Made by a program: the position numbers and the translations under genes. Shown here in pieces: positions 42,115 through 53,287 of a DNA stretch of 64,000 bases. This DNA is from Heterohyrax brucei. Its lineage: Eukaryota; Chordata; Mammalia; Hyracoidea; Procaviidae. Each line of letters begins with the position of its first letter. Positions within the stretch are counted from its first letter, which is position 1. Under the pieces are notes generated by a model. It ran no database searches. It had not been told where the DNA came from and worked only from the letters and a program-made list of their open reading frames with translations. The DNA is taken from positions 152,886,329-152,950,328 of the forward strand of contig CM053143.1 in NCBI GenBank assembly GCA_028571685.1. The letters run 5' to 3'.

Positions 42115-42442
42115 TGGACATCACCCTTTGTAAGGTAGAGGGTCAGCCAAGAAGAATACATTTGATGAGATGGGTTGACGCAGTGACTGCAACAATGTGC
42201 TCAAATAGCAACTACTGTGAAGATGGCACAGAATGACAGTGTTCCTTTTGTTGTACCTAGGCTTACTATATCACTAGTTGAATGGACAGGGGAAATCCAG
42301 TGTGGAAAAGAGGAATGTGCAATCACATTACAGGGATAGCAACTAGGGTCACATAACAATGTGTATATGAATTTTTGCATGAGAAACTAACTTGACTTGC
42401 TGTGTCAGAACGGAATCGATGGTACCTAAGACAACAAGGTCA
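42115..42442 (+). mobile_element. RTE LINE 3' end interrupted by L1 3' sequence
   Basis: RTE at 42115-42247 (GTAGAGGGTCAGCCAAGAAG, GAGATGGGTTGACGCAGTGA) and 42396-42442 (GTCAGAACGGAATCGATGGT, ACCTAAGACAACAA). Between them, 42248-42395 is an L1 3' UTR segment (GAAAAGAGGAATGTGCAATC, GCATGAGAAACTAACTTGAC) without poly(A). Confidence 0.85.
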
Positions 42443-43101
42443 TCTCATTCACAAAATGTAACTTTGACCAATAATTGATTAGTGACCAAATTCTGTCATG
42501 TAAGAGCTTAATTTGTAGAAATGAATAGAATATGATTTTTTTTCTAATAAGATAACCAAAAAGTTATGAGTTACTTTCTGGTTGGACAGTGATGATTTTT
42601 GTATCTTACTCAACAATCTTTTTTCAGTGTTCCTTTCCCCATTAACTGTATATTCCCTGTCTGCTTTTCTGTGGAAGCTTAGAAATTTTATTTGCTTTCT
42701 GATTAATGAATTAAATAAAAGCTTGACATTAGCTTACTATTTGTGTAAAATGTTTTAAGTTGATTTCAGAATTATATTTTTATAAAACAAAACAAAAAAA
42801 TTAGGAATAGATATAATCATTATATAGGGAATAAATTAAAAAGATAACACTGTACTGAGACACATAAAAAGATCTGAATAGGAAAGCATATTTCTGTTAA
42901 AAAAACTAAAACTTTTAAAGATTTTGCAACTTCTCTCCAAAATGTATAAATATAATTCTATTCCAACTAAAATTCCAAATTTTTTGTAATGTGTGACTAA
43001 ATCCAAGTCATTCTGCAAGTAAGAAAGTTTTGAAAAAGAAAAGCATAATTAGACATTAAAGTGTGCTTTAAAGCTGTAAGAATCAAACCATTTTCCAAGA
43101 C
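42443..43101. other. Intergenic sequence, nothing recognised
   Basis: AT-rich. No confident element. Confidence 0.4.
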
Positions 43102-43262
43102 CCCAAAACCCACTGCCATCGAGTCAATTCCAAATCATAGTGACCCTAAAGGACAGAGTAGGCCTGCCCCATAGAGTTTCCAAGGAAGACCTGGTGAATT
43201 GGAACTACTGACCTTTTGGTTAGCAGACACAGCGCTTAACCACTACAACACTAGAGTTTCCA
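43102..43262 (-). mobile_element. AfroSINE, short type
   Basis: Antisense copy: CCACTGCCATCGAGTCAATT, GGCCTGCCCCATAGAGTTTC, GTTAGCAGACACAGCGC, AACCACTACAACACTAGAG. Confidence 0.95.
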
Positions 43263-43439
43263 TTTTTCAAGATGGCACAACCAAAATATACATCTTGGCA
43301 TTTTATAGTGTGTGTGATTGATGTGACATTTCAAATTCGTAGAGAAACAATTGTGTAATAATTAGTATTAGGATAATTTGGGGGGAAACCCCACATTGTC
43401 TATCCCTACAGCATGCACCCTGCCCTATGACTGTGCCAT

Positions 43440-44080
43440 TTCATTTACTGCTCCCCAGATGTGTGATGCTCTTTTCATGCTTCCATGCTTTTGCATATGC
43501 TGTTCCTTCTTCTTAGAATTCCTTCTTCTCTTGATCCGTTAGCTGAAACCATGTACTTAAAAAGATATTAATTAAACATTTGCAAAACTTTCTTGCCTTC
43601 TTAAACAAACTTGACATTCATTTTATGTGTTGCCACCATGGTATTTAACACATACTTCTACTCTTGCAATCATCACACTTTATTGTGATTATTTAGATTT
43701 ATGTACCCTTTACTAGGTTGTGAGCTTCTTGCGGCCAGGGACCAAATCTTCACATTGGCGAATCTTGATACCTAGTACTAACACCAAAAGCAAAAGCAAA
43801 ATCAAACCAGTTGCCAAGGAGTTGGTTCCTGCTCATGGTGACCCTGTGTATGTCAGAGTAGAACTGTGCTCTGTTGGGTTTTCATGGCTGTAATCTTTCA
43901 GGAGTAGACTGCCAAGCCTTTCTTCTGAGGCCCTTTTGCATAGATTCGAACCATCAGCCTTTCGGTTGCTAGACAACTGCTTAACCTCTTGTGCTACCCA
44001 GGGACTACAATATCTAGTACAAGGTGTTTCACAGTGGGTGCTCACTAAATATTTTTTTGAATTAATTAAAGAAATGAAAT
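43440..44080 (+). mobile_element. L2 3' end split by a SINE
   Basis: 43440-43787 (GCATATGCTGTTCCTTCTTC, GTTGTGAGCTTCTTGCGGCC, AGGGACCAAATCTTCACA) continues at 44009-44080 (CAGTGGGTGCTCACTAAATA). This is the conserved L2 3' end of all mammals. Confidence 0.85.
43788..44008 (-). mobile_element. AfroSINE, long variant, with target duplication
   Basis: Antisense copy of about 215 bp: AATCAAACCAGTTGCCAAGG, AGAACTGTGCTCTGTTGGGT, CAGGAGTAGACTGCCAAGCC, CGGTTGCTAGACAACTGCTT, GTGCTACCCAGGGACT. Flanking words ATACCTAGTAC and ATATCTAGTAC are the target duplication within the L2. Confidence 0.94.
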
Positions 44081-44164
44081 GTGAGATGGTATAAAGTATA
44101 GAGTGATAAATAAATGAATGACTACCCTAAGCCCATGTATTGGTCATGAGAATGGAACTAAATT

Positions 44165-44265
44165 GCCTCCTTCGAATCTTACTTCCATTTATATTAGTTG
44201 TGTGATCTTGAGTAACTTACTTAACACCGCTGTATGACTGTTATGAGGATTTTAAAAATTCACGT
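44165..44265 (+). mobile_element. MIR fragment
   Basis: TAGTTGTGTGATCTTGAGTA then ACTTACTTAAC is MIR-core wording in sense. Confidence 0.7.
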
Positions 44266-44454
44266 GGACTTCTGCTTCCAGTGAAGATAGAAAAGATAAA
44301 CTTTTCCCAATTCCTTTTACTAAGTGTAACTACTAAAAACTCTGGACCTTATGTATAAAACAAAACATAAGGAGATCCTGGAAGGTGGAAAGAAGAAAGC
44401 TGACTAGCTAGAGACCTCAACCCTGGAAGAGCAACATCAGTGAGTTCCCCTGAG

Positions 44455-44628
44455 TGTCTTAGTCATCTAGTGCGGCTGTAACAGAAATACCACAAGTTGA
44501 TGGCCTTAACAAAGAGAAATTTCTTGTCTCACAGTTTAGGAATCTAGAAGTCCAAACTCAGGGTGCCAGCTCTAGAGAAAAGCTTTCTTTCTCTGTTGGC
44601 TCTTGAGGAAAGTCTTTGTCTCTCCTTT
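44455..44628 (-). mobile_element. MaLR-type LTR, first part
   Basis: TGTCTTAGTCATCTAGTGCG, AACAAAGAGAAATTTCTTGT, CTCTTGAGGAAAGTCTTTGT. The other part lies at about 45893-46203, after L1 and SINE insertions. Confidence 0.85.
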
Positions 44629-45727
44629 GTTATTATTATTATTATTATAACTTTTTATTGACTTTTTGGTGAAAGTTTACATAGCAGATTGTGTTTCCAT
44701 TTAACAATTTCTATACATATTGCTGGCAACTCTAGTGGTATAGTGGTTAAGTGCTATGGCTGCCAACCAAAATGTCAGCAGTTCAAATCTGCCAGGTCCT
44801 CCTTGGAAACTATGGTTCAGTTCTACTCTGTCCTTTAGGATCCCTGTGAGTCAGAATGGACTTGATGGCAACAGGCTTCGGCTTTTGGGATTATCCATAC
44901 TGTTCAGTGACATTGGTGACCTTTTTCATAATGTGTCAACATTCGGATTTCCATTTCAGTTGTATCATTGCCATTAAGTAATCTAGCTTCCTGGTACCCC
45001 CTTACCTTATCTTTTCTTTAGGGTACATGTTGACTGTTTAGCCTCATGTCATGTAAATGATTTATTTTTATTTTATTTATTTATTTTTTGTTGTGATTGA
45101 GTTAAAGTATACAACCCAAGTTAAACTCGCATGCCCGCCTATCTGCAACTCCTTCTGCTTTCTTGTCCTGTGACTGTGCATTCCTCCTTTCCATTCTATA
45201 TGTATCGTATCTTCTTAACAATGTCCTGACCCCTCCTCTCCACCCTCTCCTCTCTCCTCTAGGAAGAGGCCAGTAGGACAGCATCCTATATATGCATAGA
45301 ACCATAAAGTTCACACACCATATGATCACATTGTGTCCCCAAGTCAAATCCATTGATAGTGTTTATTTTATGAACCAGTCTGTTATTTAGCTGAAAGATG
45401 GCATCCAGGTATGGTTTCAGTACAAAGTTTAAAGGTTATATTAGGGCGATGGTCTCAGGGGTTCCTCTACCCTCTACCAGTCTGATAAGTTTGCCCATCT
45501 TTAAGAATTTGAGTTTTATTCTACATTATTCTCCCATTCTATCTTGGACTTTCTATTTTGTCACTGGTCCAAACAGTTGTTAGTGGTAGTCAGGCACCAC
45601 CTAGTTCTTTAATAAAGCTCCTTGTCTCTTTGAGATTCTGTTCTTCAGAGAGCTTCATATGGCATAGCATCTAGATTTTCTTTCTTTCTGCTGGCTTAAT
45701 CCTTATACAATCTTTTCTTTTATGTCT
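44629..45727 (-). mobile_element. L1 3' end, antisense, holding a SINE
   Basis: 44629-44723 (a TTA repeat, then TTTTTGGTGAAAGTTTACAT) and 44887-45690 (CTGTTCAGTGACATTGGTGA, ACCCCTCCTCTCCACCCTCT, GTTAGTGGTAGTCAGGCACC). These are phrases of elephant-type L1 3' UTRs. The right boundary with LTR remnants near 45690-45727 is uncertain. Confidence 0.78.
44724..44886 (+). mobile_element. AfroSINE, short type
   Basis: Sense copy: CAACTCTAGTGGTATAGTGG, TTAAGTGCTATGGCTGCCAA, AGCAGTTCAAATCTGCCAGG, GAGTCAGAATGGACTTGATG. Confidence 0.95.
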
Positions 45728-45892
45728 AAAAAAAAAAAAAAGCTGTTACCGTCAAGTTATTTCCTGTGTCTAACTCATAGCTACCCTATAGGACACAGTA
45801 AAACTGCCCTATAGTATTTCTGAGGAGCACCTGGTGGATTCATACTGCTAACCTAAGCAGCCATAGTTCTTAACTTTTAGGCTACCATGGTG
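45728..45892 (-). mobile_element. AfroSINE, short type
   Basis: Antisense copy preceded by an A-run at 45729-45742: CTGTTACCGTCAAGTTATTT, ACCCTATAGGACACAGTAAA, GGAGCACCTGGTGGATTCAT, GGCTACCATGGTG. Confidence 0.92.
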
Positions 45893-46203
45893 ATTGATTT
45901 AAGACACACCCTACACTAATACAACTTCTCTGACATAGCAAAGAAAGCCCATTTCCAAAAAGAATTAAAACCACAGGTGTAAGCCAAAAATAAAACCCAG
46001 TACCTTCCAGTCAATTCCAAGTCATAGTCATGCCCTATAGGCCAGAGTAGAACTGCCCCACAGAGTTTCCAAGGAGTGCCTGGCACATTTCAACTACCAA
46101 CTTTTTGGTTAGCGGACATGCCACCATGCTTTCCAAACAACAGGTATAGGAGTTAGAATTTATAACACATATTTGGGGGTGGGGATACAATTCAAAGCAT
46201 AGC
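45893..46203 (-). mobile_element. MaLR-type LTR, remaining part, holding a SINE
   Basis: TTTAAGACACACCCTACACT and ATTAAAACCACAGGTGTAAG before the SINE, then GAGTTAGAATTTATAACACA and GGGATACAATTCAAAGCATA after it. Completes the LTR begun at 44455. Confidence 0.78.
45984..46136 (-). mobile_element. AfroSINE, short type
   Basis: Antisense copy: CCAGTACCTTCCAGTCAATT, GTAGAACTGCCCCACAGAGT, AACTACCAACTTTTTGGTTA, CATGCCACCATGCTTTCC. Confidence 0.94.
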
Positions 46204-46868
46204 GCTGGGTTTTCATTTTGCCATATTTATTCCAGAATGTGTACTGAAGAAGCTGGCAACCCAGAAATTCTGGTGAATACAGACAAAATAAAAGGCCCCA
46301 GGAAAAGCTTGCTCTCGCTCGCTAAAGGATCAGGAAAGGGGAAGTATAGCAAGAAAAAAAAACTTTTAGACAATCAACACTCTAACATAATATGTCTAAA
46401 CAAAATGCTGGTAGTGTCATTCCCACCATGACCAGCAAAAGCCCAGTGAGGAGCCCAGGTTTCCACTCTTGCCAGGCTGTAATGGGCCCGCATTACTCTG
46501 TTCGGGTGGTATCAGAGAAAGCAGAATGGGGAGCCAGGACTTTCATACTTGCCTAGTGGCAATATACTCACTGACCTCTCTGGTATATCAGTGGAAACTA
46601 CACTGGGAGCCTGGACTTCTACTGCCACACAGGGGTAATGAGGCACTCCTCGCCTTCCTTGCTGAATGGTTTCAGAGAAGGCCCAGTGGACACTCAAAAT
46701 TTCCACCACCACTCAATGGCAGCAAGGCCATGCACACTGCTTGAGTGTCAATGGAGGCCATGTAGGGTATCAGAACTCCACCTCTTCTGTGTTCGGGGTA
46801 CCAAGAGAGGATAACCTGGTCTTCTACCCTCACCTAACAGTCTTTGGTTCTGAAGGAGGTAAGATTTG
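46204..46868. other. Intergenic sequence, nothing recognised
   Basis: No confident repeat or exon. Open frames at 46469-46744 (plus) and 46512-46712 (minus) overlap on opposite strands and carry no known motif. The repeated phrase GAGCC-GGACTTTC/C may reflect an old duplication of about 80 bp. Confidence 0.4.
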
Positions 46869-47430
46869 TGTCATGGATTGAATTGTGTCATCCTAAAAAT
46901 GTGTGTAACAATTTGGCTAGGCCACAGTTGCCAGTATTTTGTGGTTGTCTTCCTTTTTGTGATTTTCCTATGCTGTAAAAATCCTAATTTCTGCCTGTGG
47001 TTAATAGATTAGATTATGTTAAAGAAGGTTAGAGTGGGACTTTAACACCCCATCTAAGATCACCTCCCTCCTCTAATGTAAAGGGAGTTTCCCTCGAGTG
47101 TGTCTGGTACCACTTTTTGTCCTTTTGTCCTGAAAGAGATGAAAGAGAAGCAAGCAGAGTTGGGGACCTCATGCCCTCATGAAAGCAGCACTGAGAGCAA
47201 AGTGTGTCCTTCAGAACTGAGGTTCCTGTGCTGAGACAGTCTCAGACCAAAGAAAGACTGATGCAACACAAGGACCTTCCTCCAGAGCTGATAGACAGTA
47301 TGTCCCACTGGAGCCAGCAACTTGAATTTGGACTTCTAGCCTACTCGACTATGTTAAAAATAAAATCTCTTTTTTTTAAAGCCATCTGTTTGTGGTATCT
47401 CTGTTAGAGCAGTATCAGATGACTAAGACA
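46869..47430 (+). mobile_element. MaLR-type solo LTR
   Basis: Sense LTR of 562 bp: TGTCATGGATTGAATTGTGT at the start; a polyadenylation signal in AAAAATAAAATCTC at about 47355; ends CAGATGACTAAGACA. The flanks ATTTG and ATTTA are a probable 5-bp target duplication. Confidence 0.88.
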
Positions 47431-47504
47431 ATTTAGAAATGGCTAGTTGATTTAGATGAGATAATGAGTTAGGGAAAGAGAAAGGGAGAAAGGAAGATAA
47501 CTAA

Positions 47505-47650
47505 TCTTTGTTGTGTATCTATTATGTCAGGTGCTATGCTAAACTGTGTCAAAGATGCTATCTATCCTTTTTATCCTCAAAAGTCTAGAAATTGAGGTTT
47601 CAAATGACTTAAGAGACTTAACTAATAATTTCAAGTAGCAGAACCAAAGA
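47505..47650 (-). mobile_element. MIR element
   Basis: TATCTATTATGTCAGGTGCT and ATTGAGGTTTCAAATGACTT match the antisense MIR core. Confidence 0.65.
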
Positions 47651-47709
47651 AGTGGAAATGGCAAAAGTAATTTTCACTGTCCTAAAGATGCTTGACTAAT
47701 AATATAACT

Positions 47710-47888
47710 AGGAGTCCTGGTGGAAACCATACTTAAGTACTCAGTTTGCGAACGGAAAGATCAGTGGTTCGAACCCACCAGCCACTCCACGGGACAAAGA
47801 AGTGGGGCCTTGAAAAATCTATGGGGCATTTCTACCCTGTCCTATAGAGTCACTATGAGTCAGAATAGTCTTAACAGCAATGGGTAAT
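47710..47888 (+). mobile_element. AfroSINE variant
   Basis: Sense copy: GGAGTCCTGGTGGAAACCAT, AGTGGTTCGAACCCACCAGC (an intact B box), CCTATAGAGTCACTATGAGT, CAGAATAGTCTTAACAGCAA. Confidence 0.92.
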
Positions 47889-48159
47889 GCTGATTAGCTA
47901 TTCTAAATGCTTTGTATAAATTCAGGGTAGGTCCATTATGGACAAATTTTCTTAAGTTTTTCTGTATCTGAGAAAGTCATGATTTTTCCTTCATTTCTGA
48001 AGAATATTGCCTCAGGGAATAGAGTTATGGGTTGATAGTTCTTTTCTTTTGATAATTCTTTTCTTTTAGCTTTTCAATACTGTCCCCTCCATTTGTTGTG
48101 GCTTCCATAGCTTCTAAAGAGAAATATGTCATTCTAATTGTGATGACATTCTAATTGGG

Positions 48160-48355
48160 TGACACAGAAAGTTAAGTGCTTGACTACTCACTGACAGATT
48201 GGTGGTTCATAACCACCCAGAGGTGATTCAGAAGATAGACCTGGTGACCTGCTTTCAAAAGATCACAGCCTTGAAAGCCCCATGGAGTGGCTGTACTCTA
48301 CATATGTGCTATTGTCATGAGCTGGAATCAACTGGGTAGAAATGGGTTTTTTGGT
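48160..48355 (+). mobile_element. AfroSINE, long variant
   Basis: Sense copy: AGTTAAGTGCTTGACTACTC, CACCCAGAGGTGATTCAGAA, GACCTGGTGACCTGCTTTCA, AAAGATCACAGCCTTGAAAG, TCATGAGCTGGAATCAACTG. The RTE-5'-like block is clearly readable. Confidence 0.9.
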
Positions 48356-48494
48356 TTTAGAGAATACATGAGGGTGATCAGGGTTAACCACATCTTTATT
48401 TCTCTGTGATTGGCAACCTTTTGTTTTGTGGGAGAGGCTGTAAAGAGAGTTTGTGGTTGCTGTTTCCTTGTCTTGCTCTGGGGGAGTTAGATGG

Positions 48495-49035
48495 TGTTTT
48501 AGTCAGCTAGTACTGCTCTAACAGAAATACCACAAAGTAGATGGCTTTAACAATGAAGGATTATTCTTACACAGTCCAGTAGGCTCTAAGTCCAAATCCA
48601 GGATATCCACTCCAAGGGAAGGTTTTCTCCCTTGTTGGCTCTAGAGGAAAGTCCTTGTGTTGCATCAGTCTTTGTTTAGGTAGCATCTTGGTGCAGGAAT
48701 CTCAGGTCTGAAGGATGTACTCTTCTCCAGGTGCTGCTTTCTTGATGGTATGAGGTTCCCAACTTTGGACTTTTTTCACTTCTTTTATCACTTCTAAGAT
48801 AAAAGGGTAGAGGATGGCGCAAGCTGCAGTCCAGGGAAACTTCATTAGCAAGAGTGTTACAGTCCAAACCTAATCCTCTTTTAACATAATCATTTTGTGT
48901 ATTAGCCAAGGGTAGAAATTAGAATTTACAGCGTCAGAAAATCACAAAATGGAAGACAATAATAAAATATCAGGAATCGTGGCCCAGCTACATGATTATG
49001 CACATTTTGGGGGGAACACAGTTCAATCCATGATA
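48495..49035 (-). mobile_element. MaLR-type solo LTR
   Basis: Antisense LTR: TGTTTTAGTCAGCTAGTACT at the left; AGGTCTGAAGGATGTACTCT; TTTTGGGGGGAACACAGTTC; ends near CATGATA. Same family as 39304-39827. Confidence 0.87.
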
Positions 49036-49254
49036 GATGGGCAGGGAATGAGTTAGATTCCCATAGAGAGAATTTTTAGAGAGGTTATTTAAGGAGATTT
49101 TTATGAGGACTTGGCTGTGTTGTATATAATGTTATTCCCATTGTTCATCAATGCCTTCAGAGTTGCTGTTGTTACTGTTTTGTAACAAGGCCACGTGACG
49201 TTGGCTTACAGGAAGGCTCTGGTTGAGAATTGAGCTGTCCAAATGAAGTCTGTT

Positions 49255-49390
49255 ACATTTGAGATATAGACGGGGCTCAGAGAAGTTAACTGTGTGTCCA
49301 AGTCACACTTTTGGTGAGCAGTGGAGCTGGAATTGAAATTCAGCCTCATCCAACTCCCAGGTTCATGTTCTTGCCTTGTACGGTTAGACT
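49255..49390 (-). mobile_element. MIR element
   Basis: GGGGCTCAGAGAAGTTAACT, TGGAGCTGGAATTGAAATTC, AACTCCCAGGTTCATG: antisense MIR. Confidence 0.68.
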
Positions 49391-50220
49391 GGGGAGAGTA
49401 GGAACCCTATCAGAAAAATGCATCATTTAGATTCTTTATTTTTTAGTTAATTTATTCTATGCCTTGATTTTGCCACTTTTTCCTTTCTTTTCTTTTCCTA
49501 AAGATTCACAAACCGTTTGTCTAATTTCAGAATGTTGCTCAGGAAAAATATGTTCACAGGATTATACTTTCTACTTTTAGAAAATGAAGACACTTGTCCA
49601 TCTCCAGTGTTCTGGCAACTATCCTTTTTGCAGTGGGTTACCTCCACATTTCAAGTTTTTGCAATAAACCAGAGAGATGAAGTTGTATTAAGGGGATAGC
49701 TGTTCTCCTACTTCTTTACCTTCCTTGGACCTAAATTCATGTTTACTATGTAGATTTTACCTTTTCTTTGAAAATAATTTTCTGTAATGCAAAATGGAAG
49801 CAAAGTAGGAGTTGATTAATTCTGCCTCTTCCTCTGTCATCTGTTATAACTATACCTTCTGTTCCTTATTTTTCTTGCTCTGAACATCAATTTTCCTAAC
49901 ATTGCCTTATATATCAGGACTATTAAACACTGTTATTACAAGTCAGTATATTTGGACTTATTAAAATACATTACAGACATTTTAATATAAACCCTTTAAC
50001 AATTATTCTACCTACTCCCAAGCATTTATATGGCTATTTTCTTATGCAACAAATCATAACTATAATTTATATTATTTCATCTTAAATGTATAGGTTGAGA
50101 CATTCAACGAATTCATTGTTAAAATGAAAGCCTTTTTAAACAGTACAGCTAGAAACTGAGTCCACCTCTCAAAAAGTACAAAATGATACTGCAAGAAAAA
50201 GAGAGATACTGTATTAATAG
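49391..50220. other. Intergenic sequence, nothing recognised
   Basis: AT-rich. No confident element. Open frame 49517-49699 has no known motif. Confidence 0.4.
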
Positions 50221-52336
50221 TGTTGTGGACTGAGCTGTGTTCCTCCAAAAATGTGCATGTTAATTAGGCTAGGCCTTGATTCCTGGTATTGTATGATGTC
50301 CCTTTATGTTGTAAGCCCTGCCTCTGTGATGTTAATGAGGGAGGATGGGCAGCAGTTGTGTTGGTGGGGCAGGACTCAGTATGTGGGATTGTACTGTGTC
50401 TTGGAGTAGCCTCTTTAGATATAAAGAAAAGGGAGGCAAGCACAGATTTGGGAATCTCACACCACCAAGAAAGCAGTGCTAGGAGCTGAGTATATCTTTT
50501 GGAAAGGACCTAGAGTCTCTGCATATTAGAAGCTCCAAGTCCAGGGGAAGAATGATAAAAACCTTCCTCCAGAGCCAACACAGAAAGTCTTCCCCTGTAG
50601 CTGACACCCTGAATTTGGACTTTTAGCCTACAGGACTGTGACAAAATAAAATGTCTCTTTTTAAACCCATCTACTTCTGATATTTCTATTATAGTTACAC
50701 GAGATGACTAAAACAGAATTTGGTACTGGGAGTGGGATGCTGCTCTACCAGATATCTAAAATGTGGAAGCAGTTTTGAAACTGTGAATCAGTAGAAATCC
50801 CAGAAGAAACTAAAAACTGCTAACACCAGAAAAGGCACAGATGGTGAGAAGCAGCAATGGACAGATAGTAGCAGAACTGGCAGATCAGTATGAGAAAGTG
50901 CAGGCACCAACCCATGGAGTGCGAGAGCTGAGTGTCTGTGTGTAAGAGGCTTCCTGGCAGAGTGGGGTACCTCCAGGCACTAAATCAGTGGAGCTACAGA
51001 GCTTTGGCACACTTGCCCCAGCAGGAAAGATGCAGGTGGGAGGTCCAGGCCATGAGGCCACAGAAAGCAGAAACTGAAGAGACAGAGTATGAGAAGCTGA
51101 GCTACCTCAAGTCTCAAAAGATATGGTCATGACCTCAGGGCTTTCTAAGGGTCAAGCCATGGCCCCTGCTGTTTCTAAGGGTGGAGTTGTCAATCAGATA
51201 ATCTAGGAAAATGATGTACCCAAAGCTGATTGAGCAGAGTTGCTATCTCAGTAGGCCTGAAAGGTGGAGCTGTAGCCTAGAACCAAGGAGCCTCCACTCA
51301 GAATCTGGACAGTGGCCAGTATTGACAGTCTGTAGGGCAGATCCATTGAGTACAGTGTTTTAGAGAATGGAAGATTATTTTCAAAGCCCTGAAAGCTAAT
51401 GTAATGTGTTCAATTAATTTGTTTGGTGCCTGTCATGCTGCCTTTTCCTGCAGTTTCGCCCATCTCTAATGGAAATGTCTAATGTGTGCCTGCCTGTTCT
51501 GTCATTGTGTTTTGGAAACAGATAACTTGTGTTTTAGATTTCATAGTTGAAGAGTAAGTTCTGGATTTTAGACTTGGACTTTTAAGACTCTTGATGTGAT
51601 GGGGTGAATATGTTCTACATGTTGCAAGGTTGTGGTTTTTGAGGTTCCAAGTGGTGGACTGTTATGGATTGAACAGTGTCATCATCCTAAACCTCCCTCA
51701 CCCCAGCATGTATTAATTTGGCTAGGCCATGGTTCCTGCTATTGTGTGATGTTTATTTATATTGTAAGCCCTGCCTCTATGATGTTAATGAGGGAGGATG
51801 GGCAGTAGTGGTACTAGTAGGACATAACTCAGTACATGAGGTTGTGTTGTGTGCTGGGGCTACCTCTTGAGATAAAAAGGAAAAGAAGGCAAGCAGACAG
51901 TTAGAGACCTCATACCACCAGGAAGCAGTGCCACAAGCTGAGTGTATCATTTGGCAAGGACCTGGGGGTCTCTTCATATCAGAAGCTCCTAGTCCAGGGG
52001 AAGATTAGCAATAAAAACTTTCCTCCAGGCCAACAGAGAAAGACTTCCCCTAGAAATGACACCCTCAATTTGGACTTCTAGCCTACTGAACTGAAACCCT
52101 GGTGGCATAGTGGTTAAGTGCTACATCTGCTAAACAAAAGGTCAACAGCTCAAATCTGCCAGGCACTCCTTGCAAGCTCTATGGGGTAGTTCTACTCTGA
52201 CCTACAGGTTCACTATGAGTCAGAATCGACTCAATAGGTGTGGCTTTGGCTTTTAGACTGTGACAAAATAAAATTTCTCTCTTAAAGCCATCCACCTGTA
52301 GTATTTCTGTGATAGCAGCACTAGATAACTAAAACA
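50221..52336 (+). mobile_element. MaLR provirus with two LTRs
   Basis: A 5' LTR at 50221-50715, an internal region at 50716-51659, and a 3' LTR at 51660-52336 that holds an AfroSINE. Both LTRs share GTAAGCCCTGCCTCT and GATGTTAATGAGGGAGGATG, so they are the pair of one element. The internal region starts GAATTTGGTACTGGGAGTGG, the typical start of MaLR internal sequence, is under 1 kb and has no gag, pol or env reading frame. MaLRs are non-autonomous ERVL derivatives. The LTR ends carry AATAAA-type signals. Flanks AATAG and AATAA may be a target duplication. Confidence 0.9.
52088..52256 (+). mobile_element. AfroSINE, short type, in the 3' LTR
   Basis: Sense copy: GAAACCCTGGTGGCATAGTG, GTTAAGTGCTACATCTGC, AGCTCAAATCTGCCAGGCAC, ACTATGAGTCAGAATCGACT. 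LTR sequence resumes with AGACTGTGACAAAATAAAAT. Confidence 0.96.
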
Positions 52337-53287
52337 AATAATAAAAAAATTTGTTTAGATCATCTGTTCCCCTTCAAAGATATCCCTTCTCTCTCTCTCT
52401 CTCTTTTGAGAACCAGACTTGCACACTAATACTTGGATTTGAATTTCTTTGTACATTTTTGTTAAAGCATTTGTCATCTCTTTGTATTTCCTTGAATATC
52501 TAGTAAGAAACCTTCTTCAAAGAATAAGGTAGTTAAATTCTACATTGAATTGCTTCACTTACATGATTTTGGACCTCAAAAGAGGTGATTCAGGGCATTG
52601 GGTGAACACTTAACCACTGCAAAGCTTATGATTGACGTTTTCAGCATTTTATCTCTTCATTGCCCATCCTAAGTTCTTTTAATGTGGCAGGATTTTCAGT
52701 CCATTTCAGAGCCATTCCAGAATACCTGTCACATGCTAGTCCCTGTCCTTGCACTCGATTTTGAATATGAGTGTATTCTTGCCTTAAAGATGCTCACAGC
52801 TTAGTTGGAAAGGCAACCATACCGATAACTAACATAACAGTGCATGATGTATGGAGCAACTGAATACCTGCAAGGTCATGGAAGACTGCAGAGAATGAAA
52901 TCCTTTTCTCTGTGAGGATCAGGGAAGTGTCATAGAGCTTCAGCAAGTGACAGTAGTCACCAAATTTGAAAGAAGGAATAAAGATAAGCAAGAAGCTAAG
53001 GTAGAAAGGACATTCTAGGCAGCAGGAACACGAGACCATGTTATGTAAAGGAATTTGATCTTAATTGTATACAAAGAAGATTTTGAATGGGAAAATGACG
53101 GAATCAGAGAAAGAATTTAGACCACTCTGGAAGCAGCATGGGGGGTGATCTACAGAGGGCTTGAATCTAAGCAAGGTGAGCATTTAGGAGATTATATACT
53201 GTGTTAGTTTAAACTTTCATCTAAGCATTGGTATCAAAGAGAAGAGAATGCCAAAATTTATTGCTATCTACATGATTGCATAAGTAG
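52337..53287. other. Intergenic sequence; CT repeat and a possible ancient repeat
   Basis: 52388-52405 is a (TC)n run. 52740-53200 (TCTGTGAGGATCAGGGAAGT, GACATTCTAGGCAGCAGGAA) resembles a very old mammalian interspersed repeat that I cannot assign. No exon seen. Confidence 0.45.
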
